Shown here piece by piece: positions 8,636 through 17,785 of a stretch of 64,000 nucleotides of DNA. How positions within the stretch are numbered: the first letter of the stretch is position 1; each line of letters opens with the position of its first letter. Position numbers and translations under genes: made by a program. The notes below the pieces were generated by a model that saw only the letters and a program-made list of their open reading frames with translations, had not been told where the DNA came from and did no database searches. Source of the stretch: Xenorhabdus sp. BG5. Lineage in GTDB: Bacteria; Pseudomonadota; Gammaproteobacteria; Enterobacterales; Enterobacteriaceae. The stretch covers positions 186,001 through 250,000 of the forward strand of contig NZ_JADEUG010000001.1 in assembly GCF_015163665.1 (NCBI RefSeq), read 5' to 3'.

Positions 8636-9604
8636 TCACAGATCTTCCCTTTTATAAGGCTCAATATCCCCTGCTTTGCGCGTCTTAAGCAATTTTAAGA
8701 TCCAAGTGTATTGTTCAGGATTCGGCTTCACCAACTCTTCCAGTTCCTCATTCATCCGACGAGCAATATAAGCATCATCCTGTCCTGCAATATCCTCTAT
8801 GGGTGGGCGGATATAAATGTCCAACTGATGAGTTTGCCAATTATAAACCGGAAATAACGGAACAATAGCCGCGCGGCAAACTTTCATTAAGCGTCCAAGT
8901 GCAGGCAAAGTCGCCTTATAAGTGGCAAAAAAATCGACAAATTCGCTGTGTTCTTCGCCATGATCCTGATCGGGCAAATAGTATCCCCAAAAGCCTTCAC
9001 GCACTGTAGAGATAAAGGGTTTAATTCCCGCATCACGGGAATGCAAACGACCACCAAAGTGACAGCGCGCTTTATTCCATAAGTAATCAGCCACGGGATT
9101 ACTTTGATGATGAAACATCGCTGATATTTTTTGGCCACGTGCAGCCAATAACATCGCGGGAATATCAACAGACCAGCCATGTGGAACCATAAAAATCACA
9201 TTTTTGTCTTGGGCATTTAAGGCTTGAATAATCTCCTCGCCATGCCATTGGGTACGTTTAAGTGTCGATTTTGCTCCCCTGAGACAAAGCTCCGCCAGCA
9301 TAACAAACGATTGAGGAGCGGTAGCAAACATGCGATCAATCAGCGCTTCATGCTGTTGTTCCGTTAACTCAGGAAAACAGTAAATTAAATTGATTTTTGC
9401 CCTGCGACGAGCACTTTTCGCTTTTCTTCCCGCCCAAATACCTATCCTGGCCAGGAATGGATCACGCCATTTTACAGGGACATAAGACAATCCTGCCAAT
9501 ATACCCACGCCAGCCCAAAGCCCCCAATAACGGGGATGTAAATAAGCTCGATGAAACCGAGGGACATATCCCAATTTACTATCTGTATCTTTTTCTTTAT
9601 TCAT
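8636..9604 (-). CDS. lpxM: Lipid A acyltransferase LpxM (MsbB)
   Basis: 322-residue late acyltransferase of lipid A synthesis. An N-terminal membrane anchor (about 27-45) precedes the acyltransferase fold with the HX4D catalytic motif (PHGWSVD, near residue 162). LpxM adds the secondary acyl chain, myristate in E. coli, to the 3' position of Kdo2-lipid A at the inner membrane. Synteny lpxM-mepM-znuA is as in E. coli and separates it from LpxL. Length is normal. The chain specificity cannot be read from sequence. Confidence 0.93.
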   Translation of the reverse strand: MNKEKDTDSKLGYVPRFHRAYLHPRYWGLWAGVGILAGLSYVPVKWRDPFLARIGIWAGRKAKSARRRAKINLIYCFPELTEQQHEALIDRMFATAPQSFVMLAELCLRGAKSTLKRTQWHGEEIIQALNAQDKNVIFMVPHGWSVDIPAMLLAARGQKISAMFHHQSNPVADYLWNKARCHFGGRLHSRDAGIKPFISTVREGFWGYYLPDQDHGEEHSEFVDFFATYKATLPALGRLMKVCRAAIVPLFPVYNWQTHQLDIYIRPPIEDIAGQDDAYIARRMNEELEELVKPNPEQYTWILKLLKTRKAGDIEPYKREDL

Positions 9605-9664
9605 GAGCTAACTCTGATGATCCCGATATTTGCTTTCAAGGCGAAAGTTTACAACAAAAAATAA

Positions 9665-9700
9665 GATAAAAGCGGATGATAGTAATCATCCGCTTTTATC
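9665..9700 (-). terminator. Terminator downstream of mepM
   Basis: A perfect 16-bp inverted repeat (GATAAAAGCGGATGAT and complement) with a 4-nt loop between mepM and lpxM. The stem ends in AAAA/TTTT, so it can form a Rho-independent terminator for mepM. Confidence 0.75.
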
Positions 9701-9727
9701 TCTGTCAATAATAGGAAATTGATACAC

Positions 9728-11044
9728 TTAATCTAGCAACAATTGAGGCTTAGTCTCTTGAACCATTGCTACATATTCTGCACGCTCTTTACCACTCAAC
9801 CCACCAGAACGCGGTAATTTTGCAGTGAGTGGGTTAACCGGTCTCTGGTTGTCCCAGAATTCAAAGTGCAAATGTGGGCCTGTTGAGCGCCCCGTATTCC
9901 CTGATAGCGCAATACGTTCGCCCCGTTTCACTTTCTGACCCGGTTTTACCAGTATTTTCCTCAAGTGCATATATCGAGTTGTATATTGACGACCGTGCCG
10001 AATAGCAACGAAATTACCGGCTGCACCATCAAATTTAGCGACAACAACTTCACCATCACCGACTGCCAAAACGGGAGTTCCTACTGGCATAGCAAAATCA
10101 ACCCCTTTGTGTGCTGTAATTCTGCCGGTTACTGGATTTAAGCGGTGAGGATTGAAAGAAGAAGATACTCTGAACTGTTTAGTTGTAGGGAAACGCAGGA
10201 AACCACGCTCAAGACCGGAAGCATTGCTATCGTAAAAACGACCATCATTGGACCGGAAGGCATAATAATCATTGCCACCACTCTGTAAGCGAACACCTAA
10301 TAATTGGCTCTGTTCATTTTTACCATCAAGCATTTCACGGGACATCAGCACAGAAAAACGATCGCCTTTACGCAATTTGCGGAAATCTATCTGCCATTGC
10401 AATGCTTTTGTCACTTCTCTGGCTTCACTGCTTGTTAGTCCAGCAACCAGAGCACTATTATTAAAACTGCCATCAACTGTACCTGTGATGACACTGTTTT
10501 TCCATTCTCCCTTCTGAAACTCTTGCGTTTGTTTAAAAGTATCCCCTTCGCGAGTATAAACGCGAGTTTCACGGCGTGATATATCCCAAGTCAGCGTTTT
10601 TAAATTCCCATTATCGTCAGTAGTCCACGATAATGACTGACCAATACCTAAATTACGCAATGACTTATATTGATTTGCTAACAAAGCAACATCAGAGGAA
10701 TCAATTCCGAACTGAGTTAAAATCGAACTCAGGGTATCACCACTGGAGACAACATATTGGTGCGGAACATTTACTGCTGTATCAACAGAACTGCCATCAT
10801 CATCCCCAATGCCCTCATTGGGGAGTTGTTCATTAGCATCCCCAGCGACATCATCCGTTGCTTCTGGAATGCTATCGGGAGTACTGAGAATAATGCTACC
10901 TGTCCGTTCTTCTCGTTCATGGTAAACAACAGGTCGCCATATCGCGATAGCCAAAGTGACCAACGTTAGAGATCCAAGCATGATCTTGTGTGGTTTAGGC
11001 AGGTTGTTGTATACCAGAACGATAGTTTTAGCTATCTGCTGCAC
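9728..11044 (-). CDS. mepM: Murein DD-endopeptidase MepM
   Basis: 438 residues: an N-terminal membrane segment (about 20-38), a LysM/OapA-like peptidoglycan-binding part (VSSGDTLSSILTQFGI, near residue 100), and a C-terminal M23 peptidase domain with zinc ligands in HKGVDFAMP and GPHLHFEFWD (near 315-400). In E. coli MepM cleaves D-Ala-mDAP cross-links in the periplasm so that new strands can be inserted. It is 20 bp downstream of znuA on the same strand and may be partly co-transcribed. Full length. Confidence 0.95.
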   Translation of the reverse strand: MQQIAKTIVLVYNNLPKPHKIMLGSLTLVTLAIAIWRPVVYHEREERTGSIILSTPDSIPEATDDVAGDANEQLPNEGIGDDDGSSVDTAVNVPHQYVVSSGDTLSSILTQFGIDSSDVALLANQYKSLRNLGIGQSLSWTTDDNGNLKTLTWDISRRETRVYTREGDTFKQTQEFQKGEWKNSVITGTVDGSFNNSALVAGLTSSEAREVTKALQWQIDFRKLRKGDRFSVLMSREMLDGKNEQSQLLGVRLQSGGNDYYAFRSNDGRFYDSNASGLERGFLRFPTTKQFRVSSSFNPHRLNPVTGRITAHKGVDFAMPVGTPVLAVGDGEVVVAKFDGAAGNFVAIRHGRQYTTRYMHLRKILVKPGQKVKRGERIALSGNTGRSTGPHLHFEFWDNQRPVNPLTAKLPRSGGLSGKERAEYVAMVQETKPQLLLD

Positions 11045-11064
11045 TAATAAAATTCCTTACTGTA

Positions 11065-12024
11065 CTAATTCAGGCAGCTCGCGTATTGTTTTGATAGCTG
11101 AGTTATAAATTTCATGTAGCTATCTTTATCCAATACGATACCACTCCCTAAAGGATCAAGTATTCCAATACGTACATCAGTACCTTTTGCTACGGCATGA
11201 ATAACGGCTGGCTTAAATTGAGGTTCAGCAAAAATACACCTTGCTTTCTGCTCAACCAATTGTGTTCGTATTTTGTGTAACCTCTGCGCCCCAGGCTGTA
11301 TTTCAGGATTGACCGTAAAAACACCTAGCGGAGCCAATTGGTAGTGTTTTTCAAAATAACCATACGCGTCATGAAAAACAAAATAACCCTGCTTTTGTGC
11401 AGTCTTTAAAACATAAGTAATATTCTTATCAGTTTGTGCAAGCTGTCCATTGAATTTACGTAGGTTTACTTCTAATTGCTGTTTTTGTTGAGGATATTGT
11501 TCAACAAGCTGATCATATATTGCCTGAGCGGCTTTTTCCGCAATCTCTGGAGAAAGCCAAATATGCATATTATATTCCCCGTGATGATGATGTTCGTGAT
11601 TTTCCTCATATTTATGCTGATATGATTCAGCATCAGAATCATTACCCTCTTCACTATTTTTCAATAATAGTGGCTTAATAGTCGATAATTCAGCCAGTGA
11701 CAGTTGTTTATTCCGTTCAATTCTAGCTATCGGTTTCGCCAAAAAGGTCTCCATATCTGGGCCGATCCAAACAACCAAATCGGCCTGATTAATTTTCTGT
11801 ACATCCAGAGGCCGTAACGCATAATCATGTGGAGAAGCACCATCAGGAAGAAGTACTTGAGTCTTTGTTACACCATCAGCAATGGCAGCAGCAATAAAAC
11901 CCAATGGCCGAATGGATGTGACAACATCGGCCTTTGCAGAGCCATTCACTCCTGCCACTAACACAGTAGCTAATGCGATTTTATGAAAAAATTTATGCGC
12001 GTATTTCTGTGAGTTGTGTAACAT
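11065..12024 (-). CDS. znuA: ZnuA, zinc ABC transporter substrate-binding protein
   Basis: 319-residue periplasmic cluster A-I binding protein. An N-terminal signal peptide (about 1-32, ending GSAKA) and a His/Glu-rich loop (HKYEENHEHHHHGEY, about 135-150) typical of ZnuA are visible. It captures Zn(II) for the ZnuBC permease. It is divergent from znuCB, and the shared spacer holds a Zur box. Pairing with znuBC supports zinc over manganese. Confidence 0.95.
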   Translation of the reverse strand: MLHNSQKYAHKFFHKIALATVLVAGVNGSAKADVVTSIRPLGFIAAAIADGVTKTQVLLPDGASPHDYALRPLDVQKINQADLVVWIGPDMETFLAKPIARIERNKQLSLAELSTIKPLLLKNSEEGNDSDAESYQHKYEENHEHHHHGEYNMHIWLSPEIAEKAAQAIYDQLVEQYPQQKQQLEVNLRKFNGQLAQTDKNITYVLKTAQKQGYFVFHDAYGYFEKHYQLAPLGVFTVNPEIQPGAQRLHKIRTQLVEQKARCIFAEPQFKPAVIHAVAKGTDVRIGILDPLGSGIVLDKDSYMKFITQLSKQYASCLN

Positions 12025-12056
12025 AATATGAATATTCCATGCAGAAAATTGAATTA

Positions 12057-12071
12057 TGTTATATTATAACA
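12057..12071. promoter_or_regulatory. Zur box between znuA and znuC
   Basis: TGTTATATTATAACA is a perfect palindrome matching the core of the enterobacterial Zur operator. It lies 33 bp upstream of znuA and about 39 bp upstream of the preferred znuC start, so zinc-loaded Zur can repress both divergent units. Confidence 0.88.
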
Positions 12072-12109
12072 TTCCAATGATTCTGCAAGACACTTTTAAT
12101 TCACCAACT

Positions 12110-12859
12110 ATGATTACCTTAAAAAATATTACGGTTGAATTTGGTAACCGCAAGGTATTAAACAATATTTCATTCAATCTCAAGCAAGGGAAAATTCTGA
12201 CGCTGATCGGCCCAAACGGTGCGGGAAAATCAACGCTGGTTCGCGTCGTTCTTGGTTTAGTCCAACCCACTTCGGGCACTATTGAACAGAACCCCGCGGC
12301 GAGAATTGGTTATGTCCCGCAAAAACTTAACCTTGATCCCACTCTGCCCCTGACTGTTAAGCGTTTTATGCTGCTAAGGCCCAATGTGAAACCCGCAGAT
12401 ATCATGCCGGTATTAAATCGAGTCAAGGCTGCTCACTTATTGGAGCAACCCATGCAAAAGCTGTCTGGTGGAGAAACTCAGCGAGTACTACTCGCCAGGG
12501 CTTTGCTGAACCACCCCCAGCTTTTGGTTCTTGATGAACCAACACAAGGCGTGGATGTCAATGGCCAACTGGCGCTTTATGACTTAATCAACCAAATCAG
12601 AACAGAGCTTAATTGCGCTGTACTTATGGTATCCCATGACCTGCACTTGGTAATGGCGAAAACAGACGAAGTTTTATGCCTTAATCAGCACATTTGTTGC
12701 TCTGGCACACCAGAAGTGGTGTCAATGCACCCAGAGTTTATTGCAATGTTTGGGCATCATGGCGCAGAGCAACTGGCAGTTTACCGCCATCACCACAATC
12801 ATCATCACGATCTTAGAGGGAAAGTTATTTTGAAAAATGTTGGGGAATCACGTCGATGA
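12110..12859 (+). CDS. znuC: ZnuC, zinc ABC transporter ATPase
   Basis: 249 residues from [13 protein letters not shown]. An ATG at 12056 in the same frame overlaps the Zur box, so that start is unlikely; the chosen Met aligns with the E. coli ZnuC N-terminus but has no clear Shine-Dalgarno. Walker A is GPNGAGKST, the signature is LSGGETQR, Walker B is [11 protein letters not shown] His-rich C-terminal segment ([10 protein letters not shown]) is typical of ZnuC. It powers zinc import with ZnuB. The last four bases overlap the znuB start. Confidence 0.9.
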   Translation: MITLKNITVEFGNRKVLNNISFNLKQGKILTLIGPNGAGKSTLVRVVLGLVQPTSGTIEQNPAARIGYVPQKLNLDPTLPLTVKRFMLLRPNVKPADIMPVLNRVKAAHLLEQPMQKLSGGETQRVLLARALLNHPQLLVLDEPTQGVDVNGQLALYDLINQIRTELNCAVLMVSHDLHLVMAKTDEVLCLNQHICCSGTPEVVSMHPEFIAMFGHHGAEQLAVYRHHHNHHHDLRGKVILKNVGESRR

Positions 12860-13641
12860 TTGAATTATTGCTCCCCGGCTGGCTCGCCGGTATTTTTTTG
12901 GCAATTGCCGCAGGGCCTCTTGGTTCTTTTGTCGTTTGGCGCAAAATGTCCTATTTTGGCGATACACTGGCACACGCATCACTGCTTGGTGTTGCATTTG
13001 GTTTCTTACTGAATGTGAACCCATTTTATGCGGTGATTGCAGTAACACTTATCTTAGCCACTATTTTGGTTTGGCTAGAAAAACGCCCGCAATTAGCTGT
13101 TGATACCTTATTGGGCATTCTGGCTCACAGTGCCTTGTCGCTGGGCTTAGTTGTCGTTAGTTTTATGACCAGTGTCAGGGTCGATCTAATGGCTTATTTG
13201 TTTGGCGATTTATTGTCCGTAACTTACGAAGATCTCTGGTTGATTGCGGCCGGTGTCGCGATTGTGACTGGATTACTGACATGGAAATGGCGTGCCCTGC
13301 TATCAATGACCGTTAGTCAAGATTTGGCTTTTGTCGATGGCATTAAAATTCAACGTCTGCGTGTTTTACTGATGTTAGTGACAGCATTAACGATTGGGCT
13401 GGCAATGAAATTCGTCGGCGCGTTAATTATCACCTCTCTGCTGATCATCCCTGCCGCGACCTCCCGTCGTTTCTCCCGCACACCTGAACAAATGGCCGTT
13501 TTTGCAATTATTGTCGGTATGCTTTCTGTTACGGGAGGGTTAACATTATCGGCGTTTTATAACACGCCGGCAGGCCCTTCCGTTGTACTTTGTTCAGCAA
13601 TGTTATTTGCATTGAGCTTAACGTTCAAGGCAAGAAACTGA
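12856..13641 (+). CDS. znuB: ZnuB, zinc ABC transporter permease
   Basis: 261-residue ABC-3 family inner-membrane permease with about seven hydrophobic segments, forming the channel of the ZnuABC importer. The start overlaps the znuC stop (ATGA), indicating translational coupling. Conserved segments include [16 protein letters not shown] near the N-terminus. In E. coli the next gene is ruvB; here a secondary-metabolite operon intervenes. Confidence 0.95.
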   Translation: MIELLLPGWLAGIFLAIAAGPLGSFVVWRKMSYFGDTLAHASLLGVAFGFLLNVNPFYAVIAVTLILATILVWLEKRPQLAVDTLLGILAHSALSLGLVVVSFMTSVRVDLMAYLFGDLLSVTYEDLWLIAAGVAIVTGLLTWKWRALLSMTVSQDLAFVDGIKIQRLRVLLMLVTALTIGLAMKFVGALIITSLLIIPAATSRRFSRTPEQMAVFAIIVGMLSVTGGLTLSAFYNTPAGPSVVLCSAMLFALSLTFKARN

Positions 13642-13670
13642 TTTTTAACGGCAATTCAAATACAACTAAC

Positions 13671-13701
13671 AAGGGTTATATTTAGGTAAGTTATAACCCT
13701 T
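13671..13701. terminator. Bidirectional terminator between znuB and the biosynthetic operon
   Basis: AAGGGTTATA (13671-13680) pairs with TATAACCCTT (13692-13701). It separates two convergent units, znuCB and the thioesterase end of the PKS/NRPS operon. Confidence 0.65.
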
Positions 13702-13717
13702 TCCAATAGGCAAAGTG

Positions 13718-14458
13718 TCACATTGGTGATAATGCAGACAACATAACCTCTATAACCCGCCTTTTATTCTGATCGATAAAAAAATGATCTCCCTGAATAT
13801 ATTGTATCGTTAAATCTTCGCTGGATAATTCTGACCAAGCATAAAGTTCAATTGGTTTAACGTCAGGATCGGAATTACCACTTAAAACAGTGACTGGGCT
13901 TTTTAGGACAAATCGTTCTGGCTGATAGGTTTCAGCCATCTTGAAATCAGCCCTTAAAACCGGCAGCAATATATCCATAAGTTCATCATTTAACAATATC
14001 TCATCAGTGGCGCCATTAATTTTCTGTAGCTCACGGATAAATTCGTCTTGAGGCAAGTTATGAGTATAAGGATAATTCTCCTTCAAATGAGGGGCTGGAC
14101 ACCCTGACGCAAAGAAGTGGACAGGAACAGGATAAGCACGGGATTGCAATTGACAAGCAAGTTCAAATGCCACACGGCAGCCCAGGCTATGTCCAATAAA
14201 TACATAAGGGATCTGCGTAATAAATGCAGCATGAGCGATTAACTCATCGACCAGAGAAGGCAAATCTTCATACAAGGTTTCACCCATTCGAGTTGCCCGC
14301 CCTGGCGGCTGAACTGCGACTATCTCAATATCATTATTAAAATACGCTGCCCAATCAAGATAAGTTCTCGCAGATCCCCCCGCATAGGGAAAGCAAAAGA
14401 GTCTCAACCTCGGGCAGCTGATCGGTTTTGGTATAATAAACAACTTATTATTTTCCAA
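13718..14458 (-). CDS. Stand-alone thioesterase of the PKS/NRPS operon (type II, GrsT/SrfAD family)
   Basis: 246-residue alpha/beta hydrolase of the type II thioesterase family. The N-terminal LRLFCFPYAGGSARTY, nucleophile elbow FIGHSLGCRVAFEL (Ser near residue 87) and C-terminal GDHFFID (catalytic His near 225) are all intact. Such enzymes usually remove stalled or mis-primed acyl groups from carrier domains. Here the terminal NRPS ends in its carrier domain without a fused thioesterase, so this protein may also release the product; that is inference. It is the last gene of the operon, 15 bp after the NRPS stop, and ends at a bidirectional terminator. Confidence 0.88.
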   Translation of the reverse strand: MENNKLFIIPKPISCPRLRLFCFPYAGGSARTYLDWAAYFNNDIEIVAVQPPGRATRMGETLYEDLPSLVDELIAHAAFITQIPYVFIGHSLGCRVAFELACQLQSRAYPVPVHFFASGCPAPHLKENYPYTHNLPQDEFIRELQKINGATDEILLNDELMDILLPVLRADFKMAETYQPERFVLKSPVTVLSGNSDPDVKPIELYAWSELSSEDLTIQYIQGDHFFIDQNKRRVIEVMLSALSPM

Positions 14459-14473
14459 ACTACACTCCTCAAA

Positions 14474-17400
14474 TCACTTGCCGATATGCCTATTATCATG
14501 ACGTATTCTTTCTTCTACCAACGTAATCAAATTTTTCAAGGATGCTTGTTGATAGAAGGTTTTGAGTTTTACCTCAATAGCGAAATGTGCGTTGATTTTT
14601 GCCAGCAAACGCACTGCCATCAAGGAATCCCCCCCTAGCTGAAAGAAATTATCTTCCGGCGAAACAATATGGCGATTTAGCGCCTCGCTAAAATGGCTCA
14701 AGACTTGTTTAGCTATATCAGAATCCAAGTCGTATTCCAGATGTTCCTCTGCATCAGGAAAGATTTGGTTCCCCCCTAACGCCAATAAAGCCGCAGTATC
14801 GATCTTATTGTTAATTGTATAAGGAATGGCTTCAATTACCCGCAGTTGTGTTGGGATCATGTAATCCGGCAATTGGCCTTGCAGATACTGTTTGACCTTA
14901 TCAATAAGTTCTTGCGCACTTCCCGTAAACCGCGGAGATGCAACCAAGTAGCCACAAAGCCGTTCATGGAGCTGTTTTTCAATCACGACCACGGCCTTAT
15001 CAATATCCGGCACCTGCTTAATCCACGACTCAATCTCTTCCGGTTCAATCCTGTAACCACGAAGTTTGATCTGATTATCCTTTCTCCCCAGGCATAAGAG
15101 TTTATTATCCATGGTAAAACAAGCCAGATCGCCAGTTTTGTAAAGCCGTTTCCCATTAACTTTTGAGAAGGGATCTTCAATGAATGCAGCGGCTGTTAAA
15201 TCCGGGCGTTGCCAATATCCTTTAGCTACTCCCTCCCCACCAATGCATAATTCACCAATCACGCCAGAGGGTTGATGGCAACCCCTTTCATTCAATACAT
15301 ACATCTGTGTATTAGCTATGGGAGAACCTATCGGTAACACGCCATGATAACGTTGGTTTGATTCAGCAGCGATATTCAACCGCTCCACGCAACAACCAAC
15401 GACAGTCTCTGTCGGTCCATATTCATTAAAACACCTACTTTCTGGCGCGATTGTTTTGAGATAGCCCAGATAAGCACGACTCATTTGCTCACCACCGATC
15501 ACTATGACTTTAACATCCAGCGGAGTCTGCTTCTGCCCCATGCTTAATGCTAAATGCTCCAATTGTGAAGGCGTCGTTTTCATCAATCCTAAAGGCTGAT
15601 TTAGCTCAAATAAGCGCAATAATGCCTCATTTTGGCTGACCTGCGCAGAAAAAAGTATGACGTATCCTCGTGCAATTAATGGCAGAAGCAAACTCGTAAT
15701 AGTGGCATCAAACCCGAAGGAAGTGGTCACTGGCACACCCAATCCCCCCAAATCAGACGTACCTGACGGCATATAAGCCTGTGTTGCCCAATTGAGATAG
15801 TTGTTAAGGCCCTTGCGATAAATTTCGACACCTTTTGGCTTCCCTGTCGTACCGGAGGTATAAATCATGTAGCAAAGGCAGTCATTTTCTGCAATGAGTT
15901 TCCAACGAGGAATCAAAGGGATGCAGCCTATGTGATTATCATCATCTCTTATTTCCCATTCGCTGTTTAATTCAATGACGGGTATATCGAAACGCTCCAT
16001 TGCCGCCAATAAAGATGCATTTTTGCCCGCGATCTTATCTTCTATCACTATGGCATCGGGGATGGCATCTTGAACAATCAGCAACAGACGGTTGAGGGGT
16101 AATTGGCTATCTACCGGTATCCATACAATACCTTCAATCAAGCAAGCAACAATCGTGGCTAGGGACAAGGGGGTGGCGCCAGAGAAAATGACCACCTTAG
16201 ACTGCCGTGATGAACCTGAAATAATATGACTGCGTAATTCGTCAGCTACCCATTGGCTTAAGTGGTACAGTTTCTTATAACTGAGTCGTCCAGTTCGCGA
16301 TTCGTCCCAATATTCAACCGCCGTTAGCTCAGGTTCAGCGTCCAATTGACGGAAAAAATGATGACAAAAATCCTCTTGAAAGACAGTGTCAGTCTGGTTG
16401 AATGCCAGGACTTGACGTTGGTAATCAGCTTCATTCAACAAAGGTTGCGCCAACACCGTCTGATCAACATCAAAAACCATCGCCGTACACAATTGCTGAT
16501 AACTGTCGCTTAATATTTCAGCATAATCTGCGGCAACATGTGCGTATTGATATTCAAAACTTAACGCTACGGTATCAGCGTGATTAACCACAAACAACGT
16601 CAATGGGAATTTACCCCCAACGGGTATCAACTCATGTTGACGAGATCGGGTTCCGGGCAATGCCCAATCTCCCTGACCAACAAAATAGTTGTACATCACA
16701 TTGAATAAGGGGGACTGCGGGATTTGCTGGGCATGGCTGACACGACGTACAATATGGCTGTAAGGCAATTGCTGGTGTTCAATACCATTGTAAAGCTGGC
16801 GACTAAGCTGGGCTGCAATATCGGCAAAACTGATTTGCGGATGGAATATCACTTTAATCGGCAACACATTGATAAAATAACCTATCGTTTTCTCCAAACG
16901 CTGATCATCTCGCAAAGAAGCCGGTACCCCAAACACTATGGCTTGCTGTCCCGTCAGCCGATACAAAAGAGAAGCATATAGGGTAAAATAACCCAGTGCG
17001 GGTGAAATACCCAAAGTAGCGGCACAATCATTGAAGGAGGTCACTAAAGAAGGGGCTAGCTGGCACCGGATCATACCACCTTGCTCACTTTTCGATGGAA
17101 CAGGATTACCAATAGCCAGTTCCAAGCGTCCATCTACTCCTTCAAGTTCTGTCAACCAATATTCTTCATCATTAGCCAGATAATCACCGCGCAGCAATTC
17201 ATCCTGCCAGCTGGCAAATTCAGCGTATTCAAGGAGATCAGTATCACCGCTCGGTAACGAGCCCCCCGCATACACTGTCGCAATATTATTAAGAATCAAT
17301 GCCACTGAATCATTGTCGCAAATCAGGTGATGGAGGCAAAAATGCAAAATGTGGCTTTGCTCTCCTAACTTGAACAATAAAAAACGTGCCAAACCGGGTT

Positions 17401-17785
17401 TTCCCAAAGTAAATGGGGTTTCCAAATTATGCTGACAGTGCATTAATGCCTGTTGCAGACGCTCATCATTATCTGATGCGATGCTTTGCCTAGATAGATC
17501 TATCACAGTAACGGGTAAGTCAATCTCAGGATAGATATGCTGAACCAATCCCTGATCGCTTTCGACAAATGCGGTACGGAAAGCTTCACTGTTTTGTACC
17601 GTCTGGGCAATCGCATCCAGCAATTTATCCTGATCTAATGAGCCAACTAATTCGTAGGTTACGGGTACGATGTAAAGCTGTTTTGCAGTTAATTGTTCTG
17701 CCAACCACAAATCTTGCTGGCCAGCAGAGACCGGCACTTCATCAATCTCAAAATCAGCACGCTCCAGATCTCTTATCTCACTCAT
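14474..17785 (-). CDS. NRPS module C-A-T, predicted Asn-like substrate
   Basis: 1103 residues. Condensation domain about 15-440, with SAGQQDLWL and the HHxxxD active site as HHLICDN (near 155; the usual final Gly is Asn). Adenylation domain about 460-1000, with A3 YTSGTTGKPKG near 643, A5 NEYGPTET and A10 Lys near 994. Carrier domain LGGDSLMAV, Ser near 1053. Aligned by eye to GrsA, the pocket reads D-A-T-K-V-G-E-V-G-K, which resembles asparagine-activating domains; Asn or a modified Asn is predicted. There is no epimerase or fused thioesterase, so this looks like the last module. It overlaps the Rieske gene by four bases. Confidence 0.9.
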   Translation of the reverse strand: MSEIRDLERADFEIDEVPVSAGQQDLWLAEQLTAKQLYIVPVTYELVGSLDQDKLLDAIAQTVQNSEAFRTAFVESDQGLVQHIYPEIDLPVTVIDLSRQSIASDNDERLQQALMHCQHNLETPFTLGKPGLARFLLFKLGEQSHILHFCLHHLICDNDSVALILNNIATVYAGGSLPSGDTDLLEYAEFASWQDELLRGDYLANDEEYWLTELEGVDGRLELAIGNPVPSKSEQGGMIRCQLAPSLVTSFNDCAATLGISPALGYFTLYASLLYRLTGQQAIVFGVPASLRDDQRLEKTIGYFINVLPIKVIFHPQISFADIAAQLSRQLYNGIEHQQLPYSHIVRRVSHAQQIPQSPLFNVMYNYFVGQGDWALPGTRSRQHELIPVGGKFPLTLFVVNHADTVALSFEYQYAHVAADYAEILSDSYQQLCTAMVFDVDQTVLAQPLLNEADYQRQVLAFNQTDTVFQEDFCHHFFRQLDAEPELTAVEYWDESRTGRLSYKKLYHLSQWVADELRSHIISGSSRQSKVVIFSGATPLSLATIVACLIEGIVWIPVDSQLPLNRLLLIVQDAIPDAIVIEDKIAGKNASLLAAMERFDIPVIELNSEWEIRDDDNHIGCIPLIPRWKLIAENDCLCYMIYTSGTTGKPKGVEIYRKGLNNYLNWATQAYMPSGTSDLGGLGVPVTTSFGFDATITSLLLPLIARGYVILFSAQVSQNEALLRLFELNQPLGLMKTTPSQLEHLALSMGQKQTPLDVKVIVIGGEQMSRAYLGYLKTIAPESRCFNEYGPTETVVGCCVERLNIAAESNQRYHGVLPIGSPIANTQMYVLNERGCHQPSGVIGELCIGGEGVAKGYWQRPDLTAAAFIEDPFSKVNGKRLYKTGDLACFTMDNKLLCLGRKDNQIKLRGYRIEPEEIESWIKQVPDIDKAVVVIEKQLHERLCGYLVASPRFTGSAQELIDKVKQYLQGQLPDYMIPTQLRVIEAIPYTINNKIDTAALLALGGNQIFPDAEEHLEYDLDSDIAKQVLSHFSEALNRHIVSPEDNFFQLGGDSLMAVRLLAKINAHFAIEVKLKTFYQQASLKNLITLVEERIRHDNRHIGK

